NCBI RefSeq assembly: GCF_001431705.1
Contig: NZ_LJWX01000001.1
Coordinates: 1-64,000, forward strand
DNA length: 64,000 nucleotides
From: Ferrovum sp. JA12
GTDB taxonomy: Bacteria; Pseudomonadota; Gammaproteobacteria; Burkholderiales; Ferrovaceae
Direction: 5' to 3'
Made by a program: the position numbers and the translations under genes. Shown here in pieces: positions 59,418-64,000 of this stretch; the first letter of the stretch is position 1; the number at the start of each line of letters is the position of its first letter. The notes under the pieces were generated by a model that was given only the letters and a program-made list of their open reading frames with translations, ran no database searches and was not told the DNA's origin.

Positions 59418-60883
59418 TGTTAGCGCAAAGTAGTAATGTCCGGTTTCTCCCAAATAGAAATGTCCGCTGGTAGTTAAACTCACGCTGTTAGAAACAGTGG
59501 CGGATATTTTGAAGATGGACAAACTCATGAGTCAAAAAGAAGTGAAGCGAGCCCAGATGCTGGATCTGTTGACAGAGGGCAAAATCGACCAACAGGAAGC
59601 CGCGCGGCGACTGGGTATCACTACCCGCCAGGTGCGCCGCCTGACCCGGCGTTATCAGGCAGCGGGGCTGTCCGGACTGATCAGCAGGAAGCGCGGCAAG
59701 GCATCGAATCGGCGGCTGGACGATGCCATCTGCACGATGGCCATTGATCTCATTGGCGCGCATTACAGCGACTTCGGGCCGACGCTGGCCTGCGAGAAGC
59801 TGGCCGAACTGCATGAGGTAAATCTGTCTGTCGAGACCACGCGCCAGCTAATGATCAAGGCGGGCCACTGGCACCCCAGGAAAGGCGGCTCCATATGCGC
59901 ACACCCGATGCGCGAGCGTCGCGCCCGCTTCGGCGAGATGATCCAGATCGACGGCAGCCCCCACGACTGGTTTGAAGACCGCGGCGAATATTGCACTCTG
60001 CTGGTATTCATCGACGATGCTACCGGACGGCTGACGCAACTGCGCTTTGCACCGAGCGAAACCACGCTGGACTATATGCAGGTGTTGCACGATCATATTC
60101 TGGCGCACGGCGTACCTGCGGCGTTGTACTCTGACCGCCACAGCATCTTCCGCATCAACGCCAAGGAGTCCGATCCGGAGGCCGAAACACAATTCTCGCG
60201 TGCGGCGCGCGAGCTGGGAATCGCATGCATCCACGCGCACAGCCCGCAGGCCAAAGGACGCGTGGAACGCGCCAATCAGACCTTGCAGGACAGGCTGGTC
60301 AAGGAAATGCGACTGGCCGGCATCAACAACATGGACGAGGCCAATGCGTGGTTGCCGGGCTATATCGAGGACTTCAACAGGCGCTTTGCGGTCGCGCCCA
60401 AAGACCCGTCTGACGCGCACCTGGCCTATGCCGGAACACCCGCCAGCCTGATGCGCACCCTGTCGGTTCAAGTAACGAAAACGCTCTCAAAAAACCTGTC
60501 TTGCCAGCATGAAAACCAGTTGCTGCAGGTCGAAACGACGGGCACGGGTCTGGGACTACGGGGCGCGAAAGTGACGGTGCATCGGCACTTTGACGGCACG
60601 TGTGAACTGCTTTGGAGAAAACGCGAATTGACATACAGCGTGATGGACAAACCGGAACGACAGTCGGCGGTGGCCGATGGCAAATCGGTCAATGCACGAG
60701 TCGACAAGGCACTGACTCGGCGCAACACCGGACACAAGCCTGCAGCCAATCACCCCTGGAGAAAAATGCCCGTCGGCAAATCCGCCCACGACGGGCAGCG
60801 CGCAACACCGTAGCGCAAGGGAAACAGCAAAAGCGGACATTTCTACTTTGCAGGAAAGCGGACATTTCTATTTAGCGTTGACA
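59418..60883 (+). mobile_element. Complete insertion sequence (ISNCY/IS1202-like) with target duplication
   Basis: A ~1.47-kb element with imperfect ends TGTTAGCGCAAAGTAG and, inverted, TGTCAACGCTAAATAG. Inside each end the sequence TAGAAATGTCCGC occurs (left 59454-59466; right 60836-60847 as its complement and again at 60860). A direct repeat GTCATCAAGCGAGGAAA flanks it (59401-59417 and 60884-60900; up to 20 bp if bordering bases are counted). This long target duplication fits the IS1202-type group. The transposase is intact, so insertion is probably recent. Confidence 0.85.
59497..60813 (+). CDS. ISNCY/IS1202-like transposase
   Basis: This 438-aa DDE transposase begins with helix-turn-helix domains (VKRAQMLDLLTEGKIDQQEAARRLG, TTRQVRRLTRRYQ) followed by an integrase core: first Asp in MIQIDGSPHDW, second in LYSDRHSIF, Glu in KGRVERANQTL. 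The Arg/Lys-rich C-terminus is normal for the group. Full length and unbroken. ATG at 59497 is possible; MSQKEVKRAQ at 59527 is the more usual family start. Confidence 0.88.
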   Translation: MADILKMDKLMSQKEVKRAQMLDLLTEGKIDQQEAARRLGITTRQVRRLTRRYQAAGLSGLISRKRGKASNRRLDDAICTMAIDLIGAHYSDFGPTLACEKLAELHEVNLSVETTRQLMIKAGHWHPRKGGSICAHPMRERRARFGEMIQIDGSPHDWFEDRGEYCTLLVFIDDATGRLTQLRFAPSETTLDYMQVLHDHILAHGVPAALYSDRHSIFRINAKESDPEAETQFSRAARELGIACIHAHSPQAKGRVERANQTLQDRLVKEMRLAGINNMDEANAWLPGYIEDFNRRFAVAPKDPSDAHLAYAGTPASLMRTLSVQVTKTLSKNLSCQHENQLLQVETTGTGLGLRGAKVTVHRHFDGTCELLWRKRELTYSVMDKPERQSAVADGKSVNARVDKALTRRNTGHKPAANHPWRKMPVGKSAHDGQRATP

Positions 60884-60933
60884 GTCATCAAGCGAGGAAA
60901 TGCACAAAATATTGTAAATTTCCGCTTTCCGCG

Positions 60934-61401
60934 CTAGATACAGGTGCAAAACCCCAGCAGCCGTCGCTGCTCATCCCAGTCCACAGGCACGTCCGCCTGC
61001 CGGCCACGGATCGCGTGAAGATTGAGGTGGCGCGGCTGGCGACCATCCAGAATGGCCTGCACGATGTCAGGTGCGAGGCGCGTGAGCCGCAGCACCTCGG
61101 CGACCCAGCCTGGCTCCAGCTTCAATTGCCGCGCCAGTTCGGTGGCATTGGCGACCTCACCACTGTCGAGCAACTTTTGCCAATAGAAGGCCTTACCGAT
61201 CGTGCGGATCATGGGCAGGTCAAAAGATGATCGGACCTTGGCATCTTCCTGACCAAGGGGTGCGATCAGCAGTTTCCGGGTGTGCCGACGCTTGATGGTC
61301 AAGGGGACGAAGGTCACCGCCGAGCCCCGGCTCTGGTATTCACGCGATGGACCCGACACCGAGATCTCGATCTTGCAACGTTGCGGGGTGGATTGGCTCA
61401 T
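60934..61401 (-). CDS. Recombinase-associated HTH protein (paralog 3)
   Basis: This 155-aa protein has TFVPLTIKRRHTRK, then FYWQKLLDSGEVANATELARQLKLEPGWVAEVLRLTRLAPDIV, homologous to the proteins at 53,905 and 54,278. Its ATG overlaps the recombinase stop (61398-61401). It is probably a DNA-binding partner of the serine recombinase. Before the transposon insertion, the ATPase gene would have started about 115 bp behind it. Confidence 0.8.
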   Translation of the reverse strand: MSQSTPQRCKIEISVSGPSREYQSRGSAVTFVPLTIKRRHTRKLLIAPLGQEDAKVRSSFDLPMIRTIGKAFYWQKLLDSGEVANATELARQLKLEPGWVAEVLRLTRLAPDIVQAILDGRQPRHLNLHAIRGRQADVPVDWDEQRRLLGFCTCI

Positions 61402-62846
61402 GCCATCACCTCTTCATCATGGCCGAGGTGCCCCATGGCGGGCGCCTCTTTTTGCTCCACCACAAAGGGGTGCTGGGCCAGTTCGCGACGGAAGCGTTGC
61501 CAACCGTCTTCCCGCCAGACGATGTCGAGGCCATTCGGGTGCAGTTGCACGCGCTCGATCAACAAGCGCATGATCCGATGCTGCTCTATCGGGAACATCT
61601 GCGCCCAGATATCCCCGATGCGGCGCATCGCCACTACAACCATCGCTTCATCGAGGGCAGGCTGCTCTTGCATTGCCAGCACTTCGCGCCACACGCCGAT
61701 GATCATCTCGGGCTCCTGCAATACGCGCAGGACCTGCATCAGCACAGCTGATTCGATTTCAGCAGCCGGCATGGGGCCCATGCTCCGCTGGCCTGGGATA
61801 CGTGATGCGCCCGCCGTCTGGCGTTTCTCCAGATAAGGGACGTAGTAGTGGTAGCGCTTGCCGTTTTTCTTCTGCGTGTAGGTGGGCAACATACGCTGGC
61901 CATCGGGTGCATACAGGAATCCAGCCAGCAGCGCTGGGGTCTCGTTGTAACGGTCGCGTGTCGTGCTGCGCTTGCGTTGCGCAATGATCGCCTCGACCGC
62001 TTCCCATTGGGCCCGCGTAATGATGGCCTGATGTTGCCCCTGAAAGACTTCCCCTTTGTTGGTGATCTCGCCCAGGTACAGGCGATTGCGCAGCAACTTG
62101 AACAGGTACTGCTGATCCATGATCCGACCGTGGTGAAACTTTCCGGTCTGGGTCTCCCAGGATTTTGTCGTGTGCCCTTCGACCTGCAACTCGCGCACCA
62201 AGCGTGCGGCCGACCCATGCTCGGCGTAACGCAGGAAGATGTCGCGCACCAGTGCCGCCTCCTTGTCGTTGACGACCAATTTGCGATCTTTGACGTCGTA
62301 GCCCAAGGGCGGCACGCCACCCATCCACATGCCCTTGGCCTTGCTGGCGGCAATCTTGTCGCGGATGCGCTCGCCGGTGACCTCGCGCTCAAACTGGGCA
62401 AAGGACAGCAGAATGTTGAGCGTCAGGCGCCCCATTGAGGTGGTGGTGTTGAACTGCTGGGTTACTGAGACGAACGAGACCCCGTGGCGATCGAACACCT
62501 CGACCAGTCGTGCAAAGTCCGTCAGATTGCGCGTCAATCGGTCAATCTTGTAGACCACCACAATGTCGATCTTGCCATCTTCGATGTCTGCCACCAGACG
62601 CTTGAGGCTGGGGCGGTCGATGTTGCCACCCGAAAAACCACCATCGTCGTAGCCATCGGTCAGTGCGATCCAACCCTCGTGACGCTGGCTGGCGATGTAG
62701 GCCAGTCCTGCATCGCGCTGCGCCTCCAAGCTGTTGTATTCCATGTCCAGGCCTTCATCGGTGGACTTGCGGGTGTAGACCGCGCAGCGCCGCTTGGGCG
62801 TGATCGCTGGCGTTTGCATATTCGGATAAGGGACGGGCTTTCTCAT
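61398..62846 (-). CDS. Large serine recombinase
   Basis: This 482-aa site-specific recombinase has an N-terminal resolvase domain with the catalytic Ser in VYTRKSTDEG (S28), DDGGFSGGNIDRPSL, VVYKIDRLTRN and SFAQFEREVTGERIRDKI. The recombinase domain (MWMGGVPPLGYDV...) and the zinc-ribbon-like/coiled region follow. Intact. Overlaps its neighbours on both sides by ATGA (DUF2924 upstream, HTH downstream). It would integrate or excise the element. Confidence 0.93.
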   Translation of the reverse strand: MRKPVPYPNMQTPAITPKRRCAVYTRKSTDEGLDMEYNSLEAQRDAGLAYIASQRHEGWIALTDGYDDGGFSGGNIDRPSLKRLVADIEDGKIDIVVVYKIDRLTRNLTDFARLVEVFDRHGVSFVSVTQQFNTTTSMGRLTLNILLSFAQFEREVTGERIRDKIAASKAKGMWMGGVPPLGYDVKDRKLVVNDKEAALVRDIFLRYAEHGSAARLVRELQVEGHTTKSWETQTGKFHHGRIMDQQYLFKLLRNRLYLGEITNKGEVFQGQHQAIITRAQWEAVEAIIAQRKRSTTRDRYNETPALLAGFLYAPDGQRMLPTYTQKKNGKRYHYYVPYLEKRQTAGASRIPGQRSMGPMPAAEIESAVLMQVLRVLQEPEMIIGVWREVLAMQEQPALDEAMVVVAMRRIGDIWAQMFPIEQHRIMRLLIERVQLHPNGLDIVWREDGWQRFRRELAQHPFVVEQKEAPAMGHLGHDEEVMA

Positions 62847-63307
62847 GCGGATGCCCCCCGCTTGGACGGCTGGCGCAGCCCAAAGAAGGCCGGCCCTGAC
62901 CAGGCGGTGCCGGTAATGGCCTTGGCCACGCTGGACAAGCTCTTGTAGGTGCGCGTCAAGTATTCAAAACGCCCGTCATCCAGCACTTTGACGTGGTGGG
63001 GCATCCCGTTGTATTCCCGGATCAGGGTGGCCCCCGAAGCCAGCTGGTTTTCTGCGCGACGCTTCTGATTGGGAACCTCGCCGGTTTCACCGATTTTTTC
63101 CAGTCGACGCTTGAGCGATGTGGACATGGGGCCAAATGCCTCCTCCTGAATCTTGTAGGCCAGCCGGCTTTCCAGCCAGGTGCGGTGATGGTGGCCAGGG
63201 CGACGATCAAAGTGTTGATCCCAGAGCGCCCAGAGGTTTTCCATCGGCAGGTAGGGCAGTTGCGCCAGCCGTGCAGCCACGGTTTCTTGGCTTGCGTGTG
63301 TCGTCAT
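62843..63307 (-). CDS. DUF2924 family protein
   Basis: This 154-aa protein shows the DUF2924 pattern: NLWALWDQHFDRRPGHHHRTWLESRLAYKIQEEAFG at the N-terminus, then GATLIREYNGMPHHVKVLDDGRFEYLTRTYKSLSSVAKAITG. It is regularly found directly upstream of large serine recombinases in proteobacterial elements; its biochemical role is unknown. Overlaps the recombinase and the preceding small gene by ATGA. Confidence 0.88.
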   Translation of the reverse strand: MTTHASQETVAARLAQLPYLPMENLWALWDQHFDRRPGHHHRTWLESRLAYKIQEEAFGPMSTSLKRRLEKIGETGEVPNQKRRAENQLASGATLIREYNGMPHHVKVLDDGRFEYLTRTYKSLSSVAKAITGTAWSGPAFFGLRQPSKRGASA

Positions 63308-63540
63308 ACGGAAACTCCTTCTTGTTGAGACGGGTTTGTATGAACGCGCTGGTGGCCAGTGAAGCCAAGCGGAATGTCGCCAGCCGTGGCTTCATGCTGA
63401 CATGGGCTTGCTACGGTGGGAACTGTGTGTGCCCGGAGGATGCCGGCAGCGAGCAACTGAGCGATTTCCTGGCAAGGCGAGCGCCCAAGCTCAGGAGTAT
63501 CGCGATGGGCGGATTTGGAAGGGTGTTCGAGAGGTGTCAT
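63304..63540 (-). CDS. Small protein preceding DUF2924
   Basis: This 78-aa protein has a helical segment QEIAQLLAAGILRAH, similar to the short proteins that usually precede DUF2924 genes in such recombinase modules. It overlaps the next gene by ATGA (63304-63307), supporting translation. No domain recognised. Confidence 0.6.
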   Translation of the reverse strand: MTPLEHPSKSAHRDTPELGRSPCQEIAQLLAAGILRAHTVPTVASPCQHEATAGDIPLGFTGHQRVHTNPSQQEGVSV

Positions 63541-63634
63541 GGCAGGCTTTCGTGATGAAAAACTGCCACCATTTCACCGGCAAGCCACAGGAATTCCGAG
63601 CAGGGAATTGCGGACGAATGCGGGTAATCGCCAA

Positions 63635-63961
63635 TCAGAGGCCGGTAGCCACGAAATAGCTCGCCGCAGTGGTCAGCATGCCAACGCCCAAAAGCGCAAA
63701 ACCCAAGATCAAAAGGACGAAGCCAAGTTTACTTTCGATGTCGAGCAGATGTTTGGTTACGCCGCCAACGATAGGGTCGCTTTGCCGTTGATTGGCAGCG
63801 ATCCTGGCCAACTGATCGATAGACTGTTCGTGGGCCACCAGGCAGTAAACAACCCACTTGAGGATTGCCTTTACCCGCCATGCCAACAAGATGGAACCAA
63901 TGCCAGTAGTGAGTGCGCCTAAAACCTTCAGCCACGTGTGAATATCAGCGGGTAATTGCAT
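63635..63961 (-). CDS. Small membrane protein, unknown
   Basis: This 108-aa protein has about three hydrophobic helices (LGALTTGIGSILLAWRV, ILKWVVYCLVA, GFVLLILGFALLGVGML) and an acidic loop (QSDPIVGG). GGAG eight bases before the ATG. It is not recognised. It lies in the same direction as the recombinase module but 95 bp upstream of it. Confidence 0.6.
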   Translation of the reverse strand: MQLPADIHTWLKVLGALTTGIGSILLAWRVKAILKWVVYCLVAHEQSIDQLARIAANQRQSDPIVGGVTKHLLDIESKLGFVLLILGFALLGVGMLTTAASYFVATGL

Positions 63962-64000
63962 ACACAGGTCTCCAAAAAATACCGTCGGAATTGCCGTGCC

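Overview
The window carries a betaproteobacterial-type 16S rRNA gene at its left edge, followed by about 40 kb of compact, lower-GC chromosomal genes (positions 1-41,550). From about 41,560 to the right edge it becomes a visibly GC-richer accessory island full of broken mobile elements. The 16S sequence and gene families such as split class II ribonucleotide reductase, phasin and PCu(A)C suggest a free-living betaproteobacterium. Genus was not determined; an acidophilic or metal-exposed lifestyle is only a guess from the copper, chromate, potassium and envelope-stress genes.

Core part. 1-1,775: 16S rRNA on the minus strand with its promoter, boxA and a 25-bp processing stem. 1,951-8,647: HNH nuclease, a Lys/Ala-rich secreted peptide, rhodanese, phasin, then a desaturase / chromate transporter / NDH-2 run. 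8,694-11,640: NrdR-box-controlled split B12-dependent ribonucleotide reductase (nrdJa-nrdJb), followed by hydroxypyruvate isomerase-like and phosphodiesterase genes. 15,130-18,316: a winged-helix regulator, a SulP transporter and an Old Yellow Enzyme. 18,523-23,016: a 34-aa membrane peptide, peroxiredoxin, and a Spy-like periplasmic operon divergent from a CpxRA-like two-component system. 22,993-25,023: LysR regulator and YeiH transporter. 25,016-27,660: a nitric oxide response unit (truncated haemoglobin, ferredoxin-type reductase, NsrR-like regulator with a clear operator, and an HPP membrane protein). 28,124-36,367: MarR / DUF1275 / CMD genes, SemiSWEET, Kup, and ackA with a MaoC-Pta fusion. 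36,579-41,541: sterol-desaturase-like protein, a copper-handling operon (PCu(A)C, TlpA-like, beta-barrel-type protein, DUF2946), an EamA permease and YjdM.

Island. 41,561-42,063 is an Axe/Txe toxin-antitoxin pair in which both genes carry a nonsense codon. 42,126-44,559 is an intact RES/Xre toxin-antitoxin pair between two decayed IS6-type copies. 44,994-47,287 holds a patatin-like lipase, a LysR gene and a tautomerase. 47,387-49,899 is a five-gene minus-strand operon headed by the mobile mystery protein A (HTH) / B (Fic) pair, behind three evenly spaced operators, with three uncharacterised genes downstream. 50,510-53,015 is a truncated IS3 element inserted into a phage tail module that also hosts a RelE/HTH toxin-antitoxin pair. 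53,018-54,751 is a broken large serine recombinase with two HTH partners. 54,775-57,195 holds a structured-RNA candidate (its relative is at 44,620), a long inverted repeat and several AlpA/excisionase-like HTH genes.

57,321-59,335 is the most interesting unit: an AAA15-type ATPase, a RloB/TOPRIM-like protein and a small WYL-like protein, which resembles RloAB/AbiL/PARIS-type abortive-infection defence. A transposon with a 17-20 bp target duplication (59,418-60,883) sits just upstream and separates this unit from an intact DUF2924 / serine recombinase / HTH module (60,934-63,540), suggesting that the recombinase module mobilised the defence genes.
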